Shown piece by piece: positions 52,306-60,168 of a DNA stretch of 64,000 nucleotides. The position numbers were made by a program, and so were the translations under genes. The notes under the pieces are model-generated. The model ran no database searches. It saw nothing but the letters and a program-made list of their open reading frames with translations, and was not told the origin of the DNA. The first letter of the stretch is position 1. The number at the start of each line of letters is the position of its first letter. The DNA is from JBBQZO01 sp038207625 (GTDB lineage: Bacteria; Pseudomonadota; Gammaproteobacteria; Burkholderiales; Burkholderiaceae_D), in contig JBBQZO010000006.1 of the NCBI GenBank assembly GCA_038207625.1, positions 144,923-208,922 on the forward strand, given 5' to 3'.

Positions 52306-52545
52306 GCGCATTCGACACGCAAACGCGGGCGCTTTGCAAGCGGCGCCACGGCGCGGCGCGACCTGTCGTTTGCGCGTCGGATTTCATTGTGTAATTCATG
52401 TTGCAGCGCAAGGTCCGGCGCGACTGTGCTAAACTTTCGGGGTTTAAGCAGCGCCGCATGAGCGGTTGTTGTCGTAGAAACTGCGACGACGTGCATTAGC
52501 ACACAGCTGCACACTCTTTACGCCGCACTTCCGGCATTGGTCACT

Positions 52546-53112
52546 ATGCCCCTGTCTCCTGCTGTCCCCCGCGCGCTACGGCATACCCGCGCCATTCAGA
52601 TCGCCGCCTATGCGCGCGACGATGGCCTGTGGGATCTCGACGCGCACATTACTGATATCAAGACCTACGATGTGACGCTGGCCTCGGGCCTGCGCCGAGC
52701 CGGCCTGCCACTGCACGACCTGGCGCTGCGCGTGACGATCGACCGCCAGATGATGATCGTGGACGCCGAAGCGGTGTCGGACGCCGTACCCTACGCCGGT
52801 TTTTGCGACACCATCGGCCCGGCCTACAAGCAACTGATCGGCCTGTGCCTGATGAAGGGCTTCCGCCTGGGCATCAAGGAGCGCTTGTCCGGCGTGCTCG
52901 GCTGTACGCATTTGTCCGAACTGGCCCAGATTCTGCCGACCGCCGCCATTCAGGCTTACGCCAACGACGTGATCAAGACGCGCGACGGCGACGCGTTTGA
53001 CGCATCGTCAGAGAAACCTTTTCAACTCGATAAGTGCCACGCGCTGCGCACCGACGGCCCCGCCGTCGTCCAGTATTACCCGCGCTGGGTGGCGAAAGCT
53101 GTCGCAAGTTAG
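52546..53112 (+). CDS. DUF2889 family protein
   Basis: 188 residues from the ATG at 52546; a TTG at 52537 is also in frame. It starts with RALRHTRAIQIAAYARDDGL WD-type sequence and contains GFCDTIGPAYKQLIG and GCTHLSELAQILPTAAIQA, characteristic of DUF2889. The role is unknown. Its place between recX and sucC is common in Burkholderiales. Confidence 0.88.
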   Translation: MPLSPAVPRALRHTRAIQIAAYARDDGLWDLDAHITDIKTYDVTLASGLRRAGLPLHDLALRVTIDRQMMIVDAEAVSDAVPYAGFCDTIGPAYKQLIGLCLMKGFRLGIKERLSGVLGCTHLSELAQILPTAAIQAYANDVIKTRDGDAFDASSEKPFQLDKCHALRTDGPAVVQYYPRWVAKAVAS

Positions 53113-53183
53113 TTCGCAGTCCCGTTTTTATCTCGCAATTTCAACCGACTTTTTCATACATCAGTAACAGAAGGGAAGCCAGC

Positions 53184-54353
53184 ATGAAGATCCATGAGTA
53201 TCAAGGCAAAGAAATCCTCCGACAATACGGAGTGACGGTACCGCGCGGTATCCCGTGCATGTCCGTCGACGAGGCCGTCAAAGCGGCTGAAACGCTGGGC
53301 GGTTCGGTATGGGTCGTCAAGGCCCAGATCCACGCTGGCGGTCGCGGCAAGGGCGGCGGCGTCAAGGTCGCCAAGACGCTCGCGCAAGTGAAGGAATACG
53401 CCGAGCAGATCATGGGCATGCAGCTGGTCACCCATCAAACCAGCGCGGAAGGCCAGAAAGTGCGCCGCCTGCTGGTCGAAGAGGGCGCCGACATCAAGAA
53501 GGAATTGTATGTTTCGCTCGTCACCGACCGCGTCAGCCAGCGCGTCGTGCTGATGGCGTCCAGCGAAGGCGGCATGGACATCGAGGAAGTGGCCGAGTCC
53601 CACCCTGAACTGATCCACCAGATCGCCATCGACCCATCCGTGGGCCTGACCGATGCCGAAGCGGACGGCATCGCCGCCAAGATCGGCGTGCCGCCAGCGT
53701 CGATCGTCGACGCGCGCACCCAGTTGCAAGGCCTGTACAAAGCGTACTGGGAAACCGACGCTTCGCTGGCCGAAATCAATCCTTTGATCCTGACCGGCTC
53801 GGGCAAGGTCATCGCGCTGGACGCCAAGTTCAACTTCGACGCCAACGCGCTGTATCGCCAGCCGAACATCGTCGCCTACCGCGACCTGGACGAAGAAGAT
53901 CCGGCTGAAGTGGAAGCGTCGAAATTCGACCTGGCCTACATTTCGCTCGACGGCAACATCGGTTGCCTGGTCAACGGCGCCGGTCTGGCCATGGCCACCA
54001 TGGATACCATCAAGTTGTTCGGCGGCGAGCCGGCCAACTTCCTCGACGTGGGCGGCGGCGCGACGGCTGAAAAAGTCACCGAAGCGTTCAAGATCATGTT
54101 GAAGAACCCCGGCCTGAAAGCCATCCTGGTCAACATCTTCGGCGGCATCATGCGCTGCGACGTGATCGCCGAAGGCGTCATCGCCGCAGTCAAAGCGGTA
54201 TCGCTGTCGGTGCCACTGGTGGTGCGCATGAAGGGCACCAATGAAGACCTGGGCAAGAAGATGCTGGCCGACTCCGGTCTGCCTATCATCTCCGTCGATA
54301 CGATGGAAGACGCGGCCAAGAGCGCTGTCGCCGCCGCCGCCGGTCAAGCCTAA
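53184..54353 (+). CDS. sucC: Succinyl-CoA synthetase beta subunit SucC
   Basis: 389 residues from the ATG at 53184, preceded by AAGGGAAG. ATP-grasp subunit that, with SucD, makes succinate and ATP (or GTP) from succinyl-CoA. Marks are MKIHEYQGKEILRQYGV, WVVKAQIHAGGRGKGGGVK, EINPLILTGSGKVIALDAK and the phosphate loop region CLVNGAGLAMATMD, then NIFGGIMRCDVIAEG. sucD follows after 15 bases. Confidence 0.97.
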   Translation: MKIHEYQGKEILRQYGVTVPRGIPCMSVDEAVKAAETLGGSVWVVKAQIHAGGRGKGGGVKVAKTLAQVKEYAEQIMGMQLVTHQTSAEGQKVRRLLVEEGADIKKELYVSLVTDRVSQRVVLMASSEGGMDIEEVAESHPELIHQIAIDPSVGLTDAEADGIAAKIGVPPASIVDARTQLQGLYKAYWETDASLAEINPLILTGSGKVIALDAKFNFDANALYRQPNIVAYRDLDEEDPAEVEASKFDLAYISLDGNIGCLVNGAGLAMATMDTIKLFGGEPANFLDVGGGATAEKVTEAFKIMLKNPGLKAILVNIFGGIMRCDVIAEGVIAAVKAVSLSVPLVVRMKGTNEDLGKKMLADSGLPIISVDTMEDAAKSAVAAAAGQA

Positions 54354-54368
54354 TACTGAGGAAACAAC

Positions 54369-55250
54369 ATGTCGATTCTGATCAATAAAGATACCAAAGT
54401 AGTCACCCAGGGGATCACCGGCAAGACCGGTCAATTCCACACCCGCATGTGCCGCGATTATGCGAACGGCAAAGAATGCTTCGTCGCCGGCGTGAACCCG
54501 AAAAAAGCGGGCGAAGACTTCGAAGGCATTCCGATTTTTGCCAACGTGGCCGAAGCCAAAGCGGCCACGGGCGCGAACGTGTCGGTCATCTACGTGCCGC
54601 CAGCGGGCGCCGCCGCCGCGATCTGGGAAGCCGTCGAAGCTGAACTCGACCTGGCCATCTGCATCACCGAAGGCATTCCTGTGCGCGACATGATGGCGCT
54701 CAAGGACCGCATGGCCAAGTCCGGCAGCAAAACGCTGCTGCTGGGACCGAACTGCCCGGGCCTGATCACGCCGGACGAAATCAAGATCGGCATCATGCCA
54801 GGTCACATCCACCGCAAGGGTCGGATCGGCGTCGTCTCGCGCTCGGGCACCTTGACATACGAAGCGGTCGGCCAGTTGACCGCGCTCGGCCTGGGTCAGT
54901 CCAGTGCCGTGGGCATCGGCGGCGATCCGATCAATGGTTTGAAGCACATCGACATCATGCGCATGTTCAATGACGATCCGGACACGGATGCGGTCATCAT
55001 GATCGGCGAAATCGGCGGACCCGACGAAGCCAATGCTGCTTACTGGATCCGCGACAACATGAAAAAGCCGGTCATCGGCTTCATCGCTGGCGTCACCGCG
55101 CCGCCAGGCAAGCGCATGGGTCACGCCGGCGCCTTGATCTCCGGTGGTGCTGATACAGCGCAAGCGAAGCTCGAAATCATGGAAGCGTGTGGTATAACTG
55201 TGACCAAGAACCCATCTGAGATGGCGCGCTTGCTGAAAGCTGCACTGTAA
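54369..55250 (+). CDS. sucD: Succinyl-CoA synthetase alpha subunit SucD
   Basis: 293 residues. It carries the CoA-binding domain (VTQGITGKTGQFHTR) and the phosphohistidine: GKRMGHAGALISGG with His252. GPNCPGLITPDEIKIGIMPG is also typical. It forms the enzyme with SucC, and a hairpin terminator follows its stop by 33 bases. This links to the GABA pathway, which feeds succinate into the same cycle. Confidence 0.97.
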   Translation: MSILINKDTKVVTQGITGKTGQFHTRMCRDYANGKECFVAGVNPKKAGEDFEGIPIFANVAEAKAATGANVSVIYVPPAGAAAAIWEAVEAELDLAICITEGIPVRDMMALKDRMAKSGSKTLLLGPNCPGLITPDEIKIGIMPGHIHRKGRIGVVSRSGTLTYEAVGQLTALGLGQSSAVGIGGDPINGLKHIDIMRMFNDDPDTDAVIMIGEIGGPDEANAAYWIRDNMKKPVIGFIAGVTAPPGKRMGHAGALISGGADTAQAKLEIMEACGITVTKNPSEMARLLKAAL

Positions 55251-55282
55251 GTTGTAGACTTGACGCAAGGTAGTGAATAATG

Positions 55283-55305
55283 ACGGGGAGCGAATTGCTC
55301 CCCGT
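55283..55305 (+). terminator. Terminator hairpin after sucD
   Basis: ACGGGGAGC (55283-55291) and GCTCCCCGT (55297-55305) form a perfect 9-bp stem with a 5-base loop. The trailing TGTCGTTT is a weak T stretch. It ends 18 bases before the start of the FHA gene, so readthrough may supply that gene. Confidence 0.7.
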
Positions 55306-55323
55306 TGTCGTTTGGAGACCAGA

Positions 55324-55929
55324 TTGGCGAAAATCATTATCATGCGCGACGCGCAGGTGGTCCAGGAAACCGAATTGACGGCAGAGCGGACCACGCTCGG
55401 GCGCCATCCCAGCAACGACATCGTGCTGGCGCACCGCGCTGTCAGCGGCCAGCACGCCGTCATCACCACCATCTTCAACGACGCTTTCCTGGAAGACCTG
55501 GGTAGCACCAACGGCACCTTCGTCAACGGTCAACGCATCGGCAAGCACGTACTGGTGGACGGCGACCAGATTACGCTGGCCTCGGTGCAGCTGCAATTCA
55601 TTGCCGGCGCGCCCACGCCCGGCCTGGTGTCGCCTGGCATTCCCGGTGCCGAATCGCGCCTGATGCAGTTCAACGGCCGCATCGACGTGCTCAACGGTAG
55701 CAATGCCGGCAAGCAGATGGCGCTCAACAAGCCCTTGACGACGCTGGGGCGCCCCGGCGTGCTGGTCGTTGTCATCAGCCGCAGCGCCGACGGTTACCAG
55801 ATCAGCCACATCGAAGGCGAAGCCGTGCCGATGCTCAATGGCGCGCCGATCGGCAAGCAGGCCATGCCCATGGCCAACGGCGACGTGATCGACCTGGCCG
55901 GCACGCGCATGGCCTTCTGTCTTGCCTAG
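55324..55929 (+). CDS. FHA-domain protein, one good and one degenerate FHA module
   Basis: 201 residues from a TTG at 55324, chosen for the GGAG at 55314-55317; an earlier in-frame start would lie inside the sucD terminator. The first FHA domain (about 5-85) has TTLGRHPSNDIVLAHRAVSG and LEDLGSTNGTFVNGQ, the phosphothreonine-binding loops. A second copy (about 115-195) has TTLGRPGVLVVVISRSADGY and MLNGAPIGKQ but lacks the Arg/Ser loop signature, so it may not bind phosphopeptide. It is a possible signalling adaptor near the pilin genes. Confidence 0.82.
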   Translation: MAKIIIMRDAQVVQETELTAERTTLGRHPSNDIVLAHRAVSGQHAVITTIFNDAFLEDLGSTNGTFVNGQRIGKHVLVDGDQITLASVQLQFIAGAPTPGLVSPGIPGAESRLMQFNGRIDVLNGSNAGKQMALNKPLTTLGRPGVLVVVISRSADGYQISHIEGEAVPMLNGAPIGKQAMPMANGDVIDLAGTRMAFCLA

Positions 55930-56018
55930 TCAGATCGTCTAGGCGCACGGATCGACGCATCAGGCTTGATCGAGATCAGTGGCCGGCACCAAAAGTGACA
56001 AAAATCGCCACAGCCCAC

Positions 56019-56121
56019 GACAGAAATTGTCAGCCGGATTGACGCGGCTCGACGCAAATTGTCATTTCGGTAGCAATTTCCTCCCCTTCTAGCCACTTTC
56101 ATGATCTGGCACGGCGATTGC
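56019..56121 (+). promoter_or_regulatory. Sigma-54 promoter and upstream TGTC elements of pilin gene 1
   Basis: TGGCAC (56107-56112), 5 bases, TTGC (56118-56121) fits the -24/-12 consensus. Upstream lie a near-palindrome GACAGAAATTGTC (56019-56031) and TTGTCATT (56059-56066). The same three elements with nearly the same spacing precede pilin gene 3. PilS/PilR-controlled sigma-54 transcription of pilA is known in other bacteria; PilR binding here is inferred. Confidence 0.8.
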
Positions 56122-56172
56122 TAAGGAGTAAGTGCGGGACAAATTTCGTACCTAACCACTTGGAGAACTAAA

Positions 56173-56613
56173 ATGAAATCGATGAAAATGATTAAAAAAG
56201 CACAAGCCGGCTTCACCCTGATCGAGTTGATGATCGTGGTTGCCATTATCGGTATCTTGGCTTCCATCGCGCTGCCAGCTTACCAAACCTACCTGAAAAA
56301 ATCGCGTTTCACGGAAGTCGTGCTGGCCACCGGCGCGGTCAAGGATATGGTCGATATCTGCTTCCAAACTGGCGGTGGCGCTGCCCTCACCGGTACCTGC
56401 GATACGGCTAACTTGGTTGGCGCAACGGCCAACAACACCGGTGTTCAAGGTAACTATGTGAACTCGGTGGGCATCACCGCAGCGACCGCCGCTGTCACCG
56501 GCACCGCTACCGCCGCTTTGGGCAGCTTTACCTACATCTTGACCCCAACGCTGGCAAACGGCTCGCTGACATGGGCTAAGAGCGGTACTTGCATGATCAA
56601 CGGCCTGTGCTAA
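56173..56613 (+). CDS. pilA: Type IV major pilin PilA, copy 1
   Basis: 146 residues. The prepilin leader is 13 residues and ends KKAQAG, then FTLIELMIVVAIIGILASIA, with Glu5 of the mature protein present. The globular part has two Cys pairs: CFQTGGGAALTGTC, and SGTCMINGLC forming the C-terminal D-loop. Its promoter is sigma-54 type. Copy 3 (57814-58254) differs in only six positions of the mature protein. Confidence 0.95.
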   Translation: MKSMKMIKKAQAGFTLIELMIVVAIIGILASIALPAYQTYLKKSRFTEVVLATGAVKDMVDICFQTGGGAALTGTCDTANLVGATANNTGVQGNYVNSVGITAATAAVTGTATAALGSFTYILTPTLANGSLTWAKSGTCMINGLC

Positions 56614-57000
56614 TCTGATCCGCAAAATCTAGCATCAAACGGGCAAGGAAGTCTGCTGGAGGTCGATGTCATGTGCGCAGCAAGTTGACACACACATCGA
56701 TCTCTCCCTTGCCCGCTCCACGTTTCACCTCGCAGTACCGTCCAGATTGCGCCAAACAGCCCGCTCCGAGTTCGCGAGTGCGCTACCGTGCTACTCAAAT
56801 CCGGGCTCGCTCCAGACTCAACGGTTCAGCGCTCAACAGTTCAGCCGGTCCATGCATCCGACGCCGGTACGCATCAGTATCGTTGGTGACAACAGAATTC
56901 CCCATCCAGTTCCGTACGCAGCGCTCATGGCGTGGATAGACGGTAATGTCAGCGTCGTTCATTGTTCGTGGAGATACGAGGAAGAGATGTAAGGCCTATC
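56614..57000. other. 387-base gap between pilin genes 1 and 2
   Basis: No gene, hairpin terminator or sigma-54 site is seen; short frames look non-coding. There is no TGGCAC-N5-TTGC here, so pilin gene 2 is either read from the pilin 1 promoter or from a weak promoter I cannot identify. Confidence 0.5.
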
Positions 57001-57462
57001 ATGGATAAGACGACCAGTTTTCGGACCAATGGCAGCACCGAGCAAGCCGGCTTCACGCTGATCGAATTGATGATTGTGATCGCAGTGATCGGTATTTTGG
57101 CAGCCGTTGCGTTGCCAACATATCAATCTTACCTGAGGAAGTCCCGCTTCACGGAAGTGGTACTGGCAACAGCGCAAGTGAGAAAGCTGGTTGATGCCTG
57201 CTTCCAGGCCTCATCAGCGACCGCGCTTGGTGCCGGCGTTTGCGATACGCCGGCGCTGATTGGCGCGACGGCGAGCGACACCGGTGCGCATGGAAACTTT
57301 GTTGCCTCGGTCGGTATCACTGCGGCCACCGCCGCCGTGACGGGCGTCGCGACGACAGATCAAGGTTTGAATTCAGAAACGTTTATCATGACGCCGGCAG
57401 TGTCCAACGGATCGCTGACGTGGACTCACTCCGGCACCTGCGTCACGCAAAGCTTGTGCTAA
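57001..57462 (+). CDS. Type IV pilin, divergent copy 2
   Basis: 153 residues from the ATG at 57001 (AAGG at 56991-56994). Leader of 17 residues ending TEQAG, then FTLIELMIVIAVIGILAAVA. The N-terminal helix and SRFTEVVLAT are shared with copies 1 and 3, but the globular domain differs (VCDTPALIGATASDTG, VATTDQGLNSETFIMTP). It still has the Cys pairs and the SGTCVTQSLC end. The leader MDKTTSFRTNGS is longer and less charged. Could be a minor or alternative major pilin. Confidence 0.92.
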   Translation: MDKTTSFRTNGSTEQAGFTLIELMIVIAVIGILAAVALPTYQSYLRKSRFTEVVLATAQVRKLVDACFQASSATALGAGVCDTPALIGATASDTGAHGNFVASVGITAATAAVTGVATTDQGLNSETFIMTPAVSNGSLTWTHSGTCVTQSLC

Positions 57463-57643
57463 GAAAGCGCGCGAAGGAGCAGTGATGAGCCGACGTACGG
57501 GCCATTACATCACTAGCGGCGCCTTGCTTGGCGCGCGCAGGCCGCGTCCGGTCGGGCTTCGCGGATTGCTGAATGCGGCTTGACCTGGATCGGCGCTAAA
57601 CGCAAAAAGTGACAAGTATTGCCAACTAAAACCGATAAAAACA
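57463..57643. other. Start of the 351-base gap before pilin gene 3
   Basis: This first part of the gap (57463-57813) shows nothing I can name apart from a GTGACAAGTATTGCCA stretch (57609-57624) that mirrors GTGACAAAAATCGCCA before pilin gene 1. The second part is the control region listed separately. Confidence 0.45.
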
Positions 57644-57745
57644 GACAAAATTTGTCATCAGAATTAACGGATTTCGGCGCGAATTGTCATTCGCGTAGCC
57701 ATTCCCCCTTGTAAAGCAATACTCATGATCTGGCACGACAATTGC
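57644..57745 (+). promoter_or_regulatory. Sigma-54 promoter and upstream TGTC elements of pilin gene 3
   Basis: TGGCAC (57731-57736), 5 bases, TTGC (57742-57745). Upstream are a perfect palindrome GACAAAATTTGTC (57644-57656) and TTGTCATT (57684-57691). Distances to the -24 box are 88 and 48 bases, against 89 and 49 at pilin gene 1. This is a conserved activator-site layout. Confidence 0.82.
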
Positions 57746-57813
57746 GTATGTGTAAATACATGGCAAATTTCCACCTGGCCGCCACGATAACCAAAAGTAA
57801 AAAGACGAAAGCG

Positions 57814-58254
57814 ATGAAAAAGATGAGAATTACTAAGAGAGCACAAGCCGGCTTCACCCTGATCGAGTTGATGATCGTCGTTGCCATTATCGGTATCTTG
57901 GCTTCCATCGCTCTGCCAGCGTACCAAACCTACCTGAAAAAATCGCGTTTCACGGAAGTCGTGCTGGCCACCGGCGCGGTCAAGGATATGGTCGACATCT
58001 GCTTTCAGGTTGGCGGCGGCGCCGCGCTCACCGGTACCTGCGATACGGCCAACTTGGTCGGCGCAACGGCCAACAACACCGGTGTTCAAGGTAATTATGT
58101 GAACTCGGTGGGCATCACCGCTGCGACCGCCGCTGTGACGGGCACCGCCACTGCCGCCTTGGGCAGCTTTACCTTCATCTTGACCCCAGCGTTGTCGAAC
58201 GGCTCGCTGAAATGGTCGAAGAGCGGTACCTGCATGATCAACGGTTTGTGCTGA
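57814..58254 (+). CDS. pilA: Type IV major pilin PilA, copy 3
   Basis: 146 residues from the ATG at 57814, giving the same 13-residue leader length as copy 1 (ending KRAQAG). The mature protein matches copy 1 except for six substitutions, mostly near the C-terminus (LSNGSLKWSKSG against LANGSLTWAKSG). It ends SGTCMINGLC. Near-identity in DNA through the first half points to recent duplication or gene conversion. Confidence 0.95.
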   Translation: MKKMRITKRAQAGFTLIELMIVVAIIGILASIALPAYQTYLKKSRFTEVVLATGAVKDMVDICFQVGGGAALTGTCDTANLVGATANNTGVQGNYVNSVGITAATAAVTGTATAALGSFTFILTPALSNGSLKWSKSGTCMINGLC

Positions 58255-58421
58255 TCGGCACTGAAAGATCGCAGCACAACGGACAATGACGTTTGTTAGC
58301 GGTCGCTTGCATACGCGCAGGAAGCTGGCGCAAACGTCGATTTCGCGTTGTTCGGTCCATCCTTCCGTGTCGTCGGTAACAACAGCGGCCCTCGGTCGGA
58401 GTGGCCGCGATAATTGCTGCC

Positions 58422-58609
58422 ATGATGGGAGTTGCGACGACGCTACACGGTTTGAATCCGAAAGCACTTGTCATGGCGCCGAAGGTGTCTGCGGCTCGCC
58501 GGAGCGAATAGACTGCGTCACCGACTATGGCAGCCCTGGCGTCATGCGAACTGCCGCGAACGGCGCGCTGTATCGGCGCAGCCGCGCTGTCTGCACACGC
58601 ACGGTTTGC
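58422..58609 (+). pseudogene. Decayed pilin gene remnants
   Basis: 58422-58511 encodes MMGVATTLHGLNPKALVMAP and then KVSAARRSE and a stop, aligning without gaps to the VATTDQGLNSETFIMTPAVS segment of pilin 2. At 58541-58609, in another frame, VMRTAANGALYRRSRAVC followed by TRTVC resembles the pilin C-terminus (two cysteines, four residues apart). The DNA of the first piece is clearly similar to 57349-57410. The second match is weaker. Remaining bases of the gap 58255-58673 show nothing recognisable. Confidence 0.6.
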
Positions 58610-58673
58610 GCCAACCAGGACGGTCTGCGTCGGCGTAGCGCGTTATGGCAAAAGCGCGCAGGGCGTCTACCCG

Positions 58674-59381
58674 TCACACGATTTTCTGGCGGTCGGCGAT
58701 CAGCGCTTCGTAGGTCATGTTTTGCAGCAGCGTGTAGTGGTTCGGTTCGAGGTTGACGAACTGTACGCCGTAGGTGAATACCTCGAACTGGTCGGGCGCC
58801 GGCTTGATGATGTTGATGTTCTGGATCGTCACGCGGGTGTTGACGATCACCTGCTGATTGCTCGGTTGCGCAATTAGCGTAAACGACAGGTTGACCATGT
58901 CGTCGTCAGGTGAGAGCTTGCGCGGCGATTCGATCAGCGCGCCCGACACCGACAGGTTGACCAGAAACACATTGATCGCCGCCGAGTAAGCGCGCGAGCC
59001 GGAGATCTGGGCCGGAATGTCGACCTTCACGCGCATCGCCGCACGCAGGCTGGTGCCTTGAATGGCGTCAGGGAACGACAAATGCACGTAGTTCAGCGGG
59101 CGTGGAAACACCCGCAGCACGGTGCAGGAGAACGAGCATACGGTCACACCCGAAAACACCCGTATCGTCAGCTTTTCACCGTCGGTCAATCCAATCGGCG
59201 CGCCCGACTCAAGCGGTATCTTGACGATCATGTACTCGTCTTTGACATACCCGATCAATGTTGAGAAGTGCTGCACCGGCTTGATGGTGCGATGCGTGAT
59301 GAACTGCAGGCGTCCGCCAACCTGCAAGTTCATCGCATCGAACTCAAATTCCTGCGCCTTTGATTCGGCCGCTTGTGCCAT
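58674..59381 (-). CDS. YcgR-like flagellar-brake/PilZ-domain c-di-GMP protein
   Basis: 235 residues from the ATG at 59381, with AAGGGA 6 bases upstream. The N-terminal YcgR-like domain (about 10-115) includes VGGRLQFITHRTIKPVQHFS and a hydrophobic beta-rich stretch. The C-terminal PilZ domain has RAAMRVKVDIPAQISG (RxxxR) and VFLVNLSVSGALIESP (NxSxxG), the c-di-GMP-binding motifs. It is convergent with the pilin genes and could tie pilus or flagellar activity to c-di-GMP. Confidence 0.82.
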   Translation of the reverse strand: MAQAAESKAQEFEFDAMNLQVGGRLQFITHRTIKPVQHFSTLIGYVKDEYMIVKIPLESGAPIGLTDGEKLTIRVFSGVTVCSFSCTVLRVFPRPLNYVHLSFPDAIQGTSLRAAMRVKVDIPAQISGSRAYSAAINVFLVNLSVSGALIESPRKLSPDDDMVNLSFTLIAQPSNQQVIVNTRVTIQNINIIKPAPDQFEVFTYGVQFVNLEPNHYTLLQNMTYEALIADRQKIV

Positions 59382-59545
59382 GTTTGATCCCTTGAGTCCC
59401 AACGCCAGTCATGCCACAGGGCGCCGCCGGACGGCTGTGTCGTTCCGGCGCTACCGGTGGAGTAAACGCACGCATCATATCATTTGACCAAATTCGTGGT
59501 TTGCCAAAATGAAACTACGCTGAGCACATTGGCCGGTCTCGCGTT

Positions 59546-60073
59546 TCAGGCATCGACGCTGGCGCTCCAGTCGCCCGACTTGCCGCCATGTTTTTCCAGT
59601 ACCCGCACGTCCGTCATCACCATGCCCCGGTCGACCGCCTTGCACATGTCGTAGATCGTCAGCAGACCCACTTGCACTGCCATCAGGGCTTCCATCTCGA
59701 CCCCCGTCTGGCCCACTGTCTCGACCTGCGCGCGGCAATGCACGCTGTTGCGCGCCGCATCGATGTCGAACTCGACGGCGACGCGCGTGATCGCCAGCGG
59801 ATGGCACAAGGGCACCAGTTCGCTGGTGCGCTTGGCGCCCATGATGGCGGCAATGCGCGCAATCCCGATCACGTCGCCTTTCTTGGCGCTGCCCGAGGCG
59901 ATCAGCGCCAGTGTGTCCGGTTTCATGCGGATGCTGCCGGCCGCCACCGCGATCCGGTGAGTGGCCTGCTTGGCACCCACGTCGACCATGTGGGCCAGCC
60001 CGCTGGCATCAAAATGGGTCAGTTGATCGGGGCCGGCGGGCGCTGCTGGCGTGCTGTGTTTGCTATCGTTCAT
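59546..60073 (-). CDS. moaC: Cyclic pyranopterin monophosphate synthase MoaC
   Basis: 175 residues from the ATG at 60073. Second step of molybdenum cofactor synthesis. Marks are HFDASGLAHMVDVGAKQATH, KKGDVIGIARIAAIMGAKRT, LVPLCHPLAITRVAV, GQTGVEMEALMAVQVGLLT and IYDMCKAVDRGMVM. The N-terminal ~20 residues are a Pro/Ala extension. No other moa gene is near. Confidence 0.94.
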   Translation of the reverse strand: MNDSKHSTPAAPAGPDQLTHFDASGLAHMVDVGAKQATHRIAVAAGSIRMKPDTLALIASGSAKKGDVIGIARIAAIMGAKRTSELVPLCHPLAITRVAVEFDIDAARNSVHCRAQVETVGQTGVEMEALMAVQVGLLTIYDMCKAVDRGMVMTDVRVLEKHGGKSGDWSASVDA

Positions 60074-60168
60074 CGTGGTTGCTTGTGGCCCTGCGGCCTT
60101 ATTCGTAACAAAATGTTTTCCTGTGCCAGCGCGTGTGAAACACCGGCGCTTGAAGGTATGATAGCACC

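Noticed and set aside
53154..55526. Long minus-strand open frame opposite sucC and sucD
   Set aside because: It mirrors two conserved housekeeping genes, has low-complexity translation and no start signal. Antisense frames of this kind occur under most GC-rich genes in the window.
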